Source of the DNA: an uncultured Granulosicoccaceae bacterium | GTDB taxonomy: Bacteria > Pseudomonadota > Gammaproteobacteria > Granulosicoccales > Granulosicoccaceae | NCBI GenBank assembly: GCA_938041955.1 | Contig: CALISD010000216.1 | Coordinates: forward strand, 1-34,079 | Direction: 5' to 3' | Length of the DNA: 34,079 nt | Shown: in pieces, positions 22,551 to 30,997 of the stretch | Numbering within the stretch: position 1 is the stretch's first letter | How the letters are laid out: the number at the start of each line of letters is the position of its first letter | Notes under the pieces: generated by a model | What the model was told of the DNA's origin: nothing | The model's input: only the letters and a program-made list of their open reading frames with translations | The model's database searches: none | Made by a program: the position numbers and the translations under genes

Positions 22551-23828
22551 ATGTCAATTCTTATACTTTTTCTAGTGCTGTTTGTATTGTTGGTTTGTGG
22601 TGCTCCGGTGGCTGTTGCCCTCGGTGTGTCGTCATTGATTTTTATCATGATGGATGGACTGCCCAGTATGGTTGTCCTGCACAACATGGTAAACGGTGTT
22701 AATTCGTTTCCTCTCATCGCTGTGCCGTTCTTTATCATGGCGGGCCACTTGATGAACACCGCGGGTATAACAACGAAAATATTCGCTTTCGCACGTGCAG
22801 GGGTCGGTTGGATGAACGGCGGTCTGGGTCATGTGAATGTAGGTGCCAGTGTTATTTTTGCAGGCATGTCCGGCGCTGCTGTGGCAGATGCAGGCGGACT
22901 TGGCAACATTGAAATCAAAGCAATGAAAGAAGCCGGTTATGACACTGACTTCTCTGTGGGAATAACAGCGGCTTCATCAACTATTGGGCCCATTATTCCT
23001 CCTTCCTTGCCACTGGTGGTATACGGAGTAATCGCTGATACGTCTATTGGGCAGTTGTTCGCCGCAGGACTGATTCCCGGGTTGATCATGGCCTTATCAC
23101 TTATGGTGATGGTGTCTTTCTACGCACGGATTCGAAAGTACCCTCGTGATGATCGCTTTAACCTGCGGCGTTTTGTGGTGACTTTTGGCCACGCTATCTT
23201 GCCATTGTTTACCCCGATCATCATTGTCGGGGGTATTTTGACAGGTGTGTTCACGCCCACTGAAGCTGCTATCGCGGCGGTTGCCTATTCACTGATACTA
23301 GGTATTTTTATTTATCGCACACTGAGCTTGAGGCATATCATGCAAGTGTCTCAAGATACCGTGGAAACGACAGCATCAATCATGATGATTGTCGCGGCCT
23401 CATCGATCTTTGCATGGATACTCACAGCCAACCAGGTGGCCCAGCAATTCGCTGCTAGCCTGTTGGGGTTCACTCAAGATAAAACAGCCATACTACTGAT
23501 TATCATGTTGATCGTTCTGGTCGTGGGTTGCTTCATGGAGACGATCGCAGCCATCACCATCCTGACGCCGGTATTATTGCCAGTGGCCGTGCAATTCGGT
23601 ATCGATCCGGTGCACTTTGGCATTATATTGATTCTGAATTTAATGATTGGTTTGTTAACACCTCCTGTGGGCATGGTGTTGTATGTATTAGCAAAAGTGT
23701 CTGACGTGCCTTTTGAGCGTTGTGTTATAGCGACAGCACCGTTTCTTATACCGTTGGTGGTCGTACTTTTGATGTTAACTTTTATTCCTGCAATCTCTAT
23801 GTGGTTGCCGACGTTGCTGTATCGCTAA
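22551..23828 (+). CDS. dctM: TRAP transporter large permease
   Basis: A 425-residue inner-membrane transport subunit with about 12 hydrophobic segments. DctM hallmarks are seen: PLIAVPFFIMAGHLMN, GGLGHVNVGASVIFAGMSGAAVADA, SSTIGPIIPPSLPLVVYG and TEAAIAAVAY, and near the end LMIGLLTPPVGMVLYV. It couples ion flow to uptake of the DctP ligand. It is complete and starts 14 bp after dctQ. The following SDR gene is 52 bp downstream, so it probably shares the transcript. Confidence 0.95.
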   Translation: MSILILFLVLFVLLVCGAPVAVALGVSSLIFIMMDGLPSMVVLHNMVNGVNSFPLIAVPFFIMAGHLMNTAGITTKIFAFARAGVGWMNGGLGHVNVGASVIFAGMSGAAVADAGGLGNIEIKAMKEAGYDTDFSVGITAASSTIGPIIPPSLPLVVYGVIADTSIGQLFAAGLIPGLIMALSLMVMVSFYARIRKYPRDDRFNLRRFVVTFGHAILPLFTPIIIVGGILTGVFTPTEAAIAAVAYSLILGIFIYRTLSLRHIMQVSQDTVETTASIMMIVAASSIFAWILTANQVAQQFAASLLGFTQDKTAILLIIMLIVLVVGCFMETIAAITILTPVLLPVAVQFGIDPVHFGIILILNLMIGLLTPPVGMVLYVLAKVSDVPFERCVIATAPFLIPLVVVLLMLTFIPAISMWLPTLLYR

Positions 23829-23880
23829 GACTCAGCTTTCAACCACTATCATTGCAAAATGAAAGAGTGCATATCAGCTC

Positions 23881-24582
23881 ATGAACTCAACTCCAACTAC
23901 CGTTTTGGTAACAGGTGCAACCAGCGGAATCGGGCAGGCAATAGCGCAGGGTTTTTCCCGAGCAGGTGAGCGGGTGCTTGCTCTTGGTGTCGGGCCTTTG
24001 CCAGATCCTGAAAAGAATATTCACTACGCTAATCTTGATGTGCAGGACAACGATGCAGTGCGTGAAGTGGTATCAGCGCTGCCGCAATTGCGTGTAGTAG
24101 TCAATTGCGCTGGCATCATTCAACGCGGTGCTGAACATGATCCCGATATATTTCAGCGTGTTATTGATATAAACCTTAACGGTACCATGCGCGTATGCGC
24201 AGCAGCGCGCGCGGCATTGGCAGTTAATCAAGGTGCAATTATCAACATCGCCTCTATGCTCAGTTATTTTGGTGGGGGTCTGGTGCCGGGTTATGCGGCA
24301 TCAAAAGGCGGAATCGCACAGCTGACTAAATCACTTGCCATCGCCTATGCCGCCGAGGGAATTAGAGTCAATGCACTTGCACCAGGCTGGATAGCCACTG
24401 CCCTTACTCAGAACCTGCAAGACGATGAAGCGCGCTCCCGTACTGTGCTTGACCGTACGCCGATGGGCCGTTGGGGAACACCGCAAGACCTGATTGGCCC
24501 GGCGTTATTTTTGGCAAGCCCGGAAGCCGGCTTTATCACTGGCAGTATACTTAACGTCGACGGTGGTTATGCCGCGATGTAA
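23881..24582 (+). CDS. Short-chain dehydrogenase/reductase (SDR)
   Basis: A 233-residue NAD(P)-dependent oxidoreductase of classical SDR type: TGATSGIG cofactor motif (11-18), NCAG (75-78), catalytic S125, Y138 and K142 (YAASK), and LNVDGGYA at the C-terminus. It resembles sugar-acid dehydrogenases of the KduD/2-deoxy-gluconate 3-dehydrogenase type, but the exact substrate cannot be read. In the TRAP operon it probably performs the first oxidation of the imported compound. It is 52 bp after dctM and 20 bp before the cupin gene. Confidence 0.92.
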   Translation: MNSTPTTVLVTGATSGIGQAIAQGFSRAGERVLALGVGPLPDPEKNIHYANLDVQDNDAVREVVSALPQLRVVVNCAGIIQRGAEHDPDIFQRVIDINLNGTMRVCAAARAALAVNQGAIINIASMLSYFGGGLVPGYAASKGGIAQLTKSLAIAYAAEGIRVNALAPGWIATALTQNLQDDEARSRTVLDRTPMGRWGTPQDLIGPALFLASPEAGFITGSILNVDGGYAAM

Positions 24583-24602
24583 CTCGCTACGGAATACAGC
24601 AC

Positions 24603-25133
24603 ATGTCAGAAGATAGCAAAGACAACAACGAACGCATGGCTTATCAGTTGCCGATGCCACCAGACGCGCTGCCTGAAATTGTTGTCCCTGACGCGATGTC
24701 AGAGAATGACGATCGTATGTGGGTGCAGCAGACAGAGCATGTGTTTTTCAGACCGCTTTGCTTAAACGTATCACAGGGTTATTGGATGAACCTGCTGAAG
24801 GTTACCAAGTCTGGCGTTTTGTCGAGGCACCGTCACCCGAACTCTGTGCATGGGTTTGTACTTAAAGGGCACTGGCACTATCTGGAGCACGACTGGGTGG
24901 CAGAGGAGGGTAGTTATGTTTTTGAGCCTCCCGGTGAAACACACACCTTGGTTGTGCCTGATGATGTCGATGAAATGATTACCTACTTCCAGGTCAACGG
25001 TGTGATGTACTACGTGGATCCGTATGGAAAACATATGGGCTATGAGGATGTTTTTACTAAGATCGACATGTGTCGAGCTCATTTTAAGAAGGTCGGGCTC
25101 GGTGCGGAATATGTTGATCGTTTTATTCGCTAG
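24603..25133 (+). CDS. Cupin, 2,4'-dihydroxyacetophenone dioxygenase family
   Basis: A 176-residue single-domain cupin. The metal-site histidines H76 and H78 (SRHRHP) and H114 (GETHTL) are visible, with E95 (YLEHDW) as possible fourth ligand. The overall sequence, including the FEPPGETHTLVVP block and the C-terminal FKKVGLGAEYVD, fits proteins annotated as 2,4'-dihydroxyacetophenone dioxygenases, Fe enzymes that cleave a C-C bond. Family members in TRAP operons may act on other substrates or as isomerases, so the aromatic substrate is not assured. It is the last gene of the operon, 20 bp after the SDR, and its stop codon lies inside a tandem repeat. Confidence 0.88.
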   Translation: MSEDSKDNNERMAYQLPMPPDALPEIVVPDAMSENDDRMWVQQTEHVFFRPLCLNVSQGYWMNLLKVTKSGVLSRHRHPNSVHGFVLKGHWHYLEHDWVAEEGSYVFEPPGETHTLVVPDDVDEMITYFQVNGVMYYVDPYGKHMGYEDVFTKIDMCRAHFKKVGLGAEYVDRFIR

Positions 25134-25170
25134 TTCAATTCGCTATTCCAACTCGTTAGTTCAATTCGTT
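25127..25170. repeat. 26-bp tandem repeat overlapping cupin stop codon
   Basis: Copies at 25127-25144 and 25153-25170 match in 16 of 18 bases (consensus TCGYTAGTTCAATTCGYT), period 26. The first copy contains the cupin stop codon at 25131-25133. Confidence 0.7.
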
Positions 25171-25191
25171 CAGTGCTCGACCTGGCTGAAC

Positions 25192-25232
25192 CCCGAAGTG
25201 TGAACGACATGATTCCTCGCTCACGCATCGGG
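25192..25232. terminator. Long hairpin between convergent genes; variant copy of dispersed core
   Basis: The arms 25192-25207 and 25217-25232 pair in 13 of 16 positions around a 9-base loop. The right arm is a one-base variant of the core CTCGCTCACGCTTCGGG shared with the intergenic repeats at 19771 and 33631. Its place between two convergent genes suggests a bidirectional transcription end, though no long T run follows. Confidence 0.45.
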
Positions 25233-25267
25233 TTTACCGACGGTCTGTAGCGGCTAGCTCTGTACCG

Positions 25268-26095
25268 TCACTCTGCGCGAGCGCTTGTTATGTTATTGCT
25301 TCTGGCGCTGTATTCAATCACTTGCTGTGCGATCAAAGCTGCCCAGGTACCAGGTGAGTAGGCACGATCATACAAACTGGATAGCAGCATTTTGTCGTGT
25401 GCGGTGAGTTGTTTCGGGGAGACCACATTGTTAAACGAATAGTAGTGTGAGCCGGTGTAATCGTTGAATAACCCGAGGGATTGGGTTATCTCTTCCTGCA
25501 AGCAGGTGTTTTGCATTTTCTCGGATAGATTGCTATTGATGTAAACCACACTTCGTTGAATGTCGAATTTTCTTGAGATGCCCGGCGAAAAGAAACAATG
25601 CACATTCTCATTGGCGGCAGTTGCTTTTTGGTAAACCGGGCGCATCGGAAGAGACAGGGTGATCTGATGCATGTTTGTCTGTTCGGACAGGATAACGACA
25701 AAATTAGCACAATCGTCAGAATCATCTCTACTGCATAAGGTGAGATCATGCTGTGGTGATTTGGAAACGGCGTCTATGTAGTCAGTGGTTGCCGAGTATT
25801 TATGTTTGATCCATCTGAATTCCAGTCCTGAATATAATGATAGCTGTGTCAGCAATGCATCAAGATTGTGTTTGACAGTTGTGCTAAGTGTCCCAACTAG
25901 AGCCATACGAACGTCACTTGACCAGCGAGGTACGCGGTTGTTGACACCGCCAAGGACATGTATTGTTTCAGTTAGCAGTTGATGATCGATATTACTTTGA
26001 TTTACAACCGGTGTTTCTGCGCTTACTGGAGAAATAAACGCAGCTACAAATATCAGAATGGTGAAATGGGTTCGTAGGTATTTAAGCCTGTGCAT
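25268..26095 (-). CDS. Exported DUF2927 protein
   Basis: A 275-residue protein with signal peptide (about 1-26, HFTILIFVAAFISPVSA). The C-terminal half matches my memory of DUF2927: a cysteine-containing block CLQEEITQSLGLFND followed by FNNVVSPKQLTAHDKMLLSSLYD. A metalloprotease-like origin has been suggested by the E-E in the C-L-x-E-E motif, but no full zinc motif is visible. ATG 26095 is chosen over ATG 26119 because it gives a normal signal peptide; AAAGGA lies upstream. It follows the fasciclin gene by 14 bp, so the two are probably co-transcribed and both act outside the cytoplasm. Function unknown. Confidence 0.82.
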   Translation of the reverse strand: MHRLKYLRTHFTILIFVAAFISPVSAETPVVNQSNIDHQLLTETIHVLGGVNNRVPRWSSDVRMALVGTLSTTVKHNLDALLTQLSLYSGLEFRWIKHKYSATTDYIDAVSKSPQHDLTLCSRDDSDDCANFVVILSEQTNMHQITLSLPMRPVYQKATAANENVHCFFSPGISRKFDIQRSVVYINSNLSEKMQNTCLQEEITQSLGLFNDYTGSHYYSFNNVVSPKQLTAHDKMLLSSLYDRAYSPGTWAALIAQQVIEYSARSNNITSARAE

Positions 26096-26109
26096 GTAGC
26101 CAAATTCCT

Positions 26110-26664
26110 TTAACTGCATTCTTTCTGGTTTTTATACGGTTCCCACAGCAGGTGATCGATGAAATAGATAGATCCATCAGCGACTTTCACTACACTTGTA
26201 ACATTCGCTTCGGGGCCGATTTTCATTGTTCCTTCGTCCAGTGTAAGATCGAAACAGTTGTTATTCGCAACTGGTTTAAGAAACTTCTGATCTATCCTTG
26301 AATCACTGATGTGTATTGCGATAAGTTGATCAAGTCTTTCTTTGTTCTCTGGTTTTCCCAACACAACCTCTAGTAGAAAAGCCGATCCTTCACTGCGAAG
26401 GGCGGAATTGGTTGGTACGAAAATAGTCTCCACTTCTGAGTTAGATAATGAGCCCCAGTGGTCCGTTTGTTTTAAGGCGGTGAGAAATATGCTCGCTTCA
26501 GAATAGGATTCTAAAAAGTTTTTAAAGTTGTGTTTGCTGTTTGTGTGCCTTAATTGGGTATTGCCTGCATGCAGTACAGCGCAGAAAAATATAATGCTCA
26601 ATACCAGGCTTTTAGCCACTATCCTAATGGGTGGTTGTTGAAGAAAAAACTGGTAGCTGGTCAT
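26110..26664 (-). CDS. Exported fasciclin (FAS1)-domain protein
   Basis: A 184-residue protein. A hydrophobic signal sequence (about 16-34, ending near LHAG) is followed by one FAS1 domain (about 45-175): ASIFLTALKQT, TIFVPTNSAL, the LIAIHISD helix in the H-box position, and GSIYFIDHLLW at the end. FAS1 domains usually mediate adhesion. A near-perfect ribosome binding site AAGGAGGTG precedes it; either GTG 26667 or ATG 26664 could be the start. It overlaps none of its neighbours and lies 14 bp before the DUF2927 gene. Confidence 0.87.
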   Translation of the reverse strand: MTSYQFFLQQPPIRIVAKSLVLSIIFFCAVLHAGNTQLRHTNSKHNFKNFLESYSEASIFLTALKQTDHWGSLSNSEVETIFVPTNSALRSEGSAFLLEVVLGKPENKERLDQLIAIHISDSRIDQKFLKPVANNNCFDLTLDEGTMKIGPEANVTSVVKVADGSIYFIDHLLWEPYKNQKECS

Positions 26665-26828
26665 CACTTGTGCACCTCCTTGTTATAAAATTTGTAGTGA
26701 GTAGGTTTTCACGCTACCCGCGCCCCGCTTCAGTAGTTGTTTTTGCGGTGGTTCTGAGCCAGTACCGCACTTTCAATAATTCTCGCTTTTGGCGGAGCGA
26801 TGCTAATTCTTGATGCTGAACTATTGAA

Positions 26829-27305
26829 TCAGGGAGTATTTACGTTCAGTACTATGTCGACGATACCGCTGTTTTCCCAGGGGGAAGCCGCACCGGTTAT
26901 TGTCCCGTCACCTTTGGCTCCCTCGTATTTACCGGTGCCACCTAGAATGGTGTATAGACCATTAAAACCACTTGCGCCCCAATCACCTTCGAATTTTGCA
27001 TTGATAGAATCCCCACTTTCCATGGTATAAACCGAGTACCCCATTGACGATCCGCTTGACCCGTCTCCCATGGCCATGCCGAGATCAACCCATTGTTTAT
27101 CTGCTACTTTGCCGTCGTCGAAGATACAAAACCCTGATTGACGCTTTGCATCCAGTGACAGTTCTACACTCTTTAGTGCTACCGAGACTCGCGTTTCATC
27201 ACTTAGGCTTGCTGCAATATACAGCTTGCAATGTAGTGATTCGTCGTTCGCATGTGCAATACCTGTTGCAATGACTAGTGCTAACGGCCCAAAAAATTTA
27301 TGCAT
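26829..27305 (-). CDS. Small exported beta-rich protein
   Basis: A 158-residue protein with signal peptide (about 1-19, cleaved near AHA-NDES) and two cysteines (LHCKLY, GFCIFD) able to form a disulfide. The C-terminal half is glycine rich with GLYTILGGTGKYEGAKGDG, a motif style found in allene-oxide-cyclase/dirigent-like beta barrels. I do not recognise a named family. ATG 27305 is preferred over 27317 because GGATGGAT stands at good distance and the signal peptide is cleaner. It lies upstream of the fasciclin gene on the same strand, 164 bp away, so it has perhaps its own transcript. Confidence 0.75.
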   Translation of the reverse strand: MHKFFGPLALVIATGIAHANDESLHCKLYIAASLSDETRVSVALKSVELSLDAKRQSGFCIFDDGKVADKQWVDLGMAMGDGSSGSSMGYSVYTMESGDSINAKFEGDWGASGFNGLYTILGGTGKYEGAKGDGTITGAASPWENSGIVDIVLNVNTP

Positions 27306-27707
27306 TAAAATATCCATCCATAGGTTTTAGAAAATCCAATGTAGTTATTAGTTGCTACACATCAGTGCTAATTTTCGCCGTCCTTATTGGCAATAGAATA
27401 TGAAAAATAGCGTCGCTGGTTCATCGCAGTTGGGTTATTCATTGAGTTGAAAATGATTTTCTACGATCAGTGAATACGCTTGCAGTGCGACCGGCTGTTT
27501 GATTTTGTGGATGTGAGAGTAGTTCAATAGACAGTTAAGGTTGGTAGAGAATTGGTAGAGATTGGGAGCAGTACCTCTTAAGACTAATCAACTTTGGTAT
27601 AGATAAAGATGAAATTAACCGATTTGGGTTATTGAAATTCGGATGTGAAATGTGCTTTATTATTGATTTATGAGTAGGGGGAAATCCCGTTTACATCAGT
27701 AGTCTTT
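27306..27707. other. Divergent intergenic region, 402 bp
   Basis: It holds promoters of the exported beta-rich protein (minus) and the STAND regulator (plus). The notable element is an 11-bp tandem repeat at 27541-27569 (listed separately). The last 100 bp before the regulator are AT rich. No small gene was found. Confidence 0.5.
27541..27569 (+). promoter_or_regulatory. 11-bp direct repeats upstream of OmpR-type regulator
   Basis: TTGGTAGAGA occurs at 27541-27550 and 27552-27561, followed by TTGGGAG at 27563-27569, an 11-bp period. OmpR-type winged-helix proteins bind tandem direct repeats with 10-11 bp spacing, and the gene 139 bp downstream encodes one, so autoregulation is plausible. Confidence 0.45.
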
Positions 27708-30197
27708 ATGTTCTCGATTAATATAGAGGAGCGCAGTCTCAGTCATAACGGTACTCCGATTGACCTATCACCAAAGCCTTTTCTGATGTTGCTGTACTTT
27801 GTATCTAACCCGAGACAGTTACTCACAACGGAAGATATTCTTAAGGGGGTGTGGCCTGATAGTATTGTCACGCCCGATTCGGTTAAAGACTACGTTGCAG
27901 TAATTCGCCGTGCACTAAACGATAGTGCAAATAATTCCGGGTATATAGAGACCGTCAGGGGGGTCGGTTATCGATTCATAGGTGATATCACTATTGCTGG
28001 TGATTCAAGTGTTCCTGCACAAGTGCTTTTTCGTTCGATACCAGCGGAGCTCACGCCATTTATCGGACGAAGAGAGGAGCTGCAAAAACTCTCTGGCATC
28101 TTCGCCAAAAACAACTGTCGACTGTTGTCACTGCAAGGCCCTGGTGGTATCGGTAAAACCAGACTCGCCAATGCCTTACTGAGAGAATTGGCGATGCAGG
28201 GGGTAAAGCAGCACGATCCCGGGTACGAAATAATTGCGGCAATTTCATTGTCTTCGATTCAGCCGAATCCGGAACACGTTGTGCAAGCCATCGCGGCGGC
28301 CATTGAAGTAAGCTTGCATCATAGACAATCGGGCGTTGAGCAGATAGCAAAGCACCTGGCCGGCAGGCGTGCTGTGTTGCTGCTGGATAATGCAGAGCAT
28401 TTAACTGAGCAGCTCAAAGTCTGTATCGATCTCCTTCAGCAGCTGCCGTTACTAAAGTTGCTTGTGACATCTCGAGTGCCAACAGAGCTTTATGGCGAAT
28501 GGAGCTATTCTGTACCGGGATTGTCGCTGAACAAAGACAAACCTCATGTTGAGGCTGATGCAGTAAAGCTTTTGATCTCATGTGCTGCCCGTGCATTGCC
28601 TGGTGTTGAAGTAACCGAACAAGATGCCGCGGTTATTGCGGAGATATGCCATCGCCTGAATGGAATACCTTTAGCCATTGAGATTTGTGCGCCATGGGTG
28701 CAGAAGATGTCATTTGCAGAAATTCTACATTCAATGAAAAGCGGCATGAGTGTAATGAAAGGCATAAAACCCATTGCAGGCAATCAGGATAATTCTATCG
28801 CACGGATCATGAGTCAGCACTGGCATGCGTTGAGCGAACAGGAACGAACAGCCTTCGCGGCGCTATCGTTGTTTAGCGTTGAATTTAGTCTTGAAGCAGC
28901 GTTGTATGTCACAGGCTGTGCGGCAGCCACGTTGAGAGATCTTGAAAACAAATTCATGCTTGTCAGGCAAGCCGACGAACGATTCTCACAACATCCGGTG
29001 ATGCGGGAGTACGGTAGGAACTGGTTGGCGCAACATGATATAGAGCATCAATTCACCCGCAGGTATCTTGAATATTATGTCGCTTTAGCTGAAAACACTG
29101 ACAAGAACATTCTCAGCGGTGAGCAATTTATGCTCATTCAGGCACTTAGTCTTGAGCATCAGAACTTTCGAGCCGCACTGCAAGTGTGTCTGGAGAATGA
29201 AGATCATCCGATTAACGGGCGTGTTATGGGGCTACGCCTGGCCGGTGGGCTGTGTATGTTCTGGTTTCTTGGCAACCACTGGGCGGAAGGTGAAGAGTGG
29301 GCTCGTCACTTCATTGCGCTCAACAGTGAGAGCAGCCCGTACATTGCGCGCGCTCTGCTTACGCGGGGAGGGCTTGCCGCACTTAATGATAACTTGTCTG
29401 TAGCAGACGAGTGTATGTCACGAGCTGTGGATACCGCATTGGTACATGGGCCTTCCTATCTCTATGGTCGTACATTATCCGGGCTAGGTCTGGTGCGTCG
29501 GCTGCAAGGGCGGTACGACGAAGCGATAGCGCTCTGTGAGGAAAGCCTTGTGGTGTTTCGTGATGTGGAAGATGATGGCAGCAGCCTGGTATCACTTGGT
29601 TGTATTGGGCAGGCGTATAGCGATATGGGGGAATATCAAATGGCAATTGAAACATTTACTCAAGGCGTCCAACTAAGCCTGGTAGTAGGCAATACTTTTA
29701 ATCTGCCACATGCGGTGGTAAATCTTGCACGATCGCACCTGGCGTTGGGACAGATCGAACTGACTCACAGCTACCTTCAACAATACATGCCGATGCTCAA
29801 CGAAATGGGTTTTCTGCTCTATATTGCGCAGGCATTAAATGTGAACGGTTGGCTGAATGTTTCTGAAAATAATCCGGTCGAAGCACAACAGTGTTTTGCA
29901 ACTGCAGCTGAGCACTACCTTAAGCTGGGTGATCGCACAGGGCTGGCTGAGTCTCTCGAAGGAATTGCCGCTGCAAGTTGTGGAAACGGGGATTATCAAC
30001 TTGCGCAGACATACCTTTCTGCTGCCTATCAGCAAAGTGAAGATATAATGTATGACACGCCGGGCGGATATCGTCAGTTAATGGGTGGTGTTGAACGGGA
30101 GCTACAAAATAATTTGTCACCAGAGCAGATGGCATTATCGAAACGAATCGGGCAGTCGGTAACACCTGCATTGCTGCTTGCTGCTTTAGGTAATTGA
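27708..30197 (+). CDS. OmpR-type winged helix - STAND ATPase - TPR regulator
   Basis: An 829-residue signalling ATPase. Residues 1-98 are a Trans_reg_C (OmpR/CadC-like) DNA-binding domain (LSPKPFLMLLYFV to GYIETVRGVGYRF). Then follows an NTPase of the STAND/NB-ARC class: P-loop GPGGIGKTRL (about 146-155), Walker B LLLDNAEHL (about 224-232), LLVTSR and a GIPLAIE-type motif (about 316-322), with a winged-helix-like region after. The C-terminal 350 residues are helical TPR-type repeats (for example GRTLSGLGLVRRLQGRYDEAIALCEESL). There is no membrane segment. Such proteins couple ligand sensing by the repeats to ATP-driven oligomerisation and transcription control. The ATG at 27708 has only a weak ribosome binding site. 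The target genes are unknown. Confidence 0.9.
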   Translation: MFSINIEERSLSHNGTPIDLSPKPFLMLLYFVSNPRQLLTTEDILKGVWPDSIVTPDSVKDYVAVIRRALNDSANNSGYIETVRGVGYRFIGDITIAGDSSVPAQVLFRSIPAELTPFIGRREELQKLSGIFAKNNCRLLSLQGPGGIGKTRLANALLRELAMQGVKQHDPGYEIIAAISLSSIQPNPEHVVQAIAAAIEVSLHHRQSGVEQIAKHLAGRRAVLLLDNAEHLTEQLKVCIDLLQQLPLLKLLVTSRVPTELYGEWSYSVPGLSLNKDKPHVEADAVKLLISCAARALPGVEVTEQDAAVIAEICHRLNGIPLAIEICAPWVQKMSFAEILHSMKSGMSVMKGIKPIAGNQDNSIARIMSQHWHALSEQERTAFAALSLFSVEFSLEAALYVTGCAAATLRDLENKFMLVRQADERFSQHPVMREYGRNWLAQHDIEHQFTRRYLEYYVALAENTDKNILSGEQFMLIQALSLEHQNFRAALQVCLENEDHPINGRVMGLRLAGGLCMFWFLGNHWAEGEEWARHFIALNSESSPYIARALLTRGGLAALNDNLSVADECMSRAVDTALVHGPSYLYGRTLSGLGLVRRLQGRYDEAIALCEESLVVFRDVEDDGSSLVSLGCIGQAYSDMGEYQMAIETFTQGVQLSLVVGNTFNLPHAVVNLARSHLALGQIELTHSYLQQYMPMLNEMGFLLYIAQALNVNGWLNVSENNPVEAQQCFATAAEHYLKLGDRTGLAESLEGIAAASCGNGDYQLAQTYLSAAYQQSEDIMYDTPGGYRQLMGGVERELQNNLSPEQMALSKRIGQSVTPALLLAALGN

Positions 30198-30224
30198 CTT
30201 GAAAGTCACGCTTAATCGAGGGGC

Positions 30225-30252
30225 TTTGTAATAACGCCAATGTAATTACAAA
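30225..30252. terminator. Inverted repeat between convergent genes
   Basis: TTTGTAAT (30225-30232) and ATTACAAA (30245-30252) form perfect 8-bp arms with a 12-base loop, in the 98-bp gap between the STAND regulator and the rhomboid gene. It is AT rich, so only a weak bidirectional terminator candidate. A shorter TGACTT/AAGTCA stem overlaps the regulator's stop codon. Confidence 0.35.
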
Positions 30253-30295
30253 CTGTTCCGTAGAAAAGAAATCAGCAGTGGTTTGAAAAACTGGT

Positions 30296-30997
30296 TCAAT
30301 CTTCTCTTGCACGCTTGAAAACCATATGCACGATTTCCATAAAATAAATCAGCACTCCGGAGATGAAGCCTAATAGATGTCCATGGAAGGATATACCGGA
30401 GGTGTCATTTTCAATAACCATGAGGCTCACCATATTCTCCCAGTAGATCATTATGATGCTTAGGCTGACAAATGAAACCCAGAAACTGGTGACGATGGAA
30501 TTAGACGCGCGTAATGAATATTTGGTTGTCATCTCTTGATATAGATCAATATTTAAAAATATTCTCAAGCATATGTAGCCTAGCATAGCGAATATTAATC
30601 CGGATGCGCCTAGAAGGTTGGTAAATTCATTTAGGACTGGATGAAACATCCATGTCAACGTGCTGGACAATACGGTACACAAAATAACTATAGGGATAAA
30701 TCGGTTGGATATCTTCGCCAGTATAATCATAAATATTATTAACATCGATATGTTTGAAGACAGGTGGAAATTATTTAGATGATAAAACGGAGCGGTGAAT
30801 ATCCCGAAGGGGATAGACTTTAAGTTTTGAGGGTATAGCAAAAGATATTTAGTGGCGGCAAACGGAATTTTATGAATAACCATAGAGCCGTTGCTGGTAA
30901 ACACAGGGAACAGGTAATTCACCCATATCATAATGGTTATAATGGAAGAGCCGAAAATCCATTCGGCTGTTGTTATTTCATTTTTAAATTTTATCAT
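30296..30997 (-). CDS. Rhomboid-family intramembrane serine protease
   Basis: A 233-residue membrane protein with about six hydrophobic helices. Rhomboid features: HLSSN in the second helix (H78, N82), catalytic S132 in LLGASGLIFAMLG, and catalytic histidine H207 in the last helix (SFHGHLLGFISG). The enzyme would cleave membrane-anchored proteins inside the bilayer. The gene is more AT rich than its neighbours and has no clear ribosome binding site at ATG 30997, which may point to a different origin or low expression. It is a lone gene, convergent with the STAND regulator. The substrate is unknown. Confidence 0.85.
   Translation of the reverse strand: MIKFKNEITTAEWIFGSSIITIMIWVNYLFPVFTSNGSMVIHKIPFAATKYLLLYPQNLKSIPFGIFTAPFYHLNNFHLSSNISMLIIFMIILAKISNRFIPIVILCTVLSSTLTWMFHPVLNEFTNLLGASGLIFAMLGYICLRIFLNIDLYQEMTTKYSLRASNSIVTSFWVSFVSLSIIMIYWENMVSLMVIENDTSGISFHGHLLGFISGVLIYFMEIVHMVFKRARED

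Noticed and set aside
26744..26769. TGCGGT/ACCGCA inverted repeat after the exported beta-rich gene as terminator
   Set aside because: The arms are only 6 bp with a 14-base loop and no T run follows in the direction of transcription.
29920..30312. Minus-strand open frame of 130 codons opposite the end of the STAND regulator
   Set aside because: It overlaps the TPR-coding sequence and the rhomboid 3' end, and the product resembles no family.
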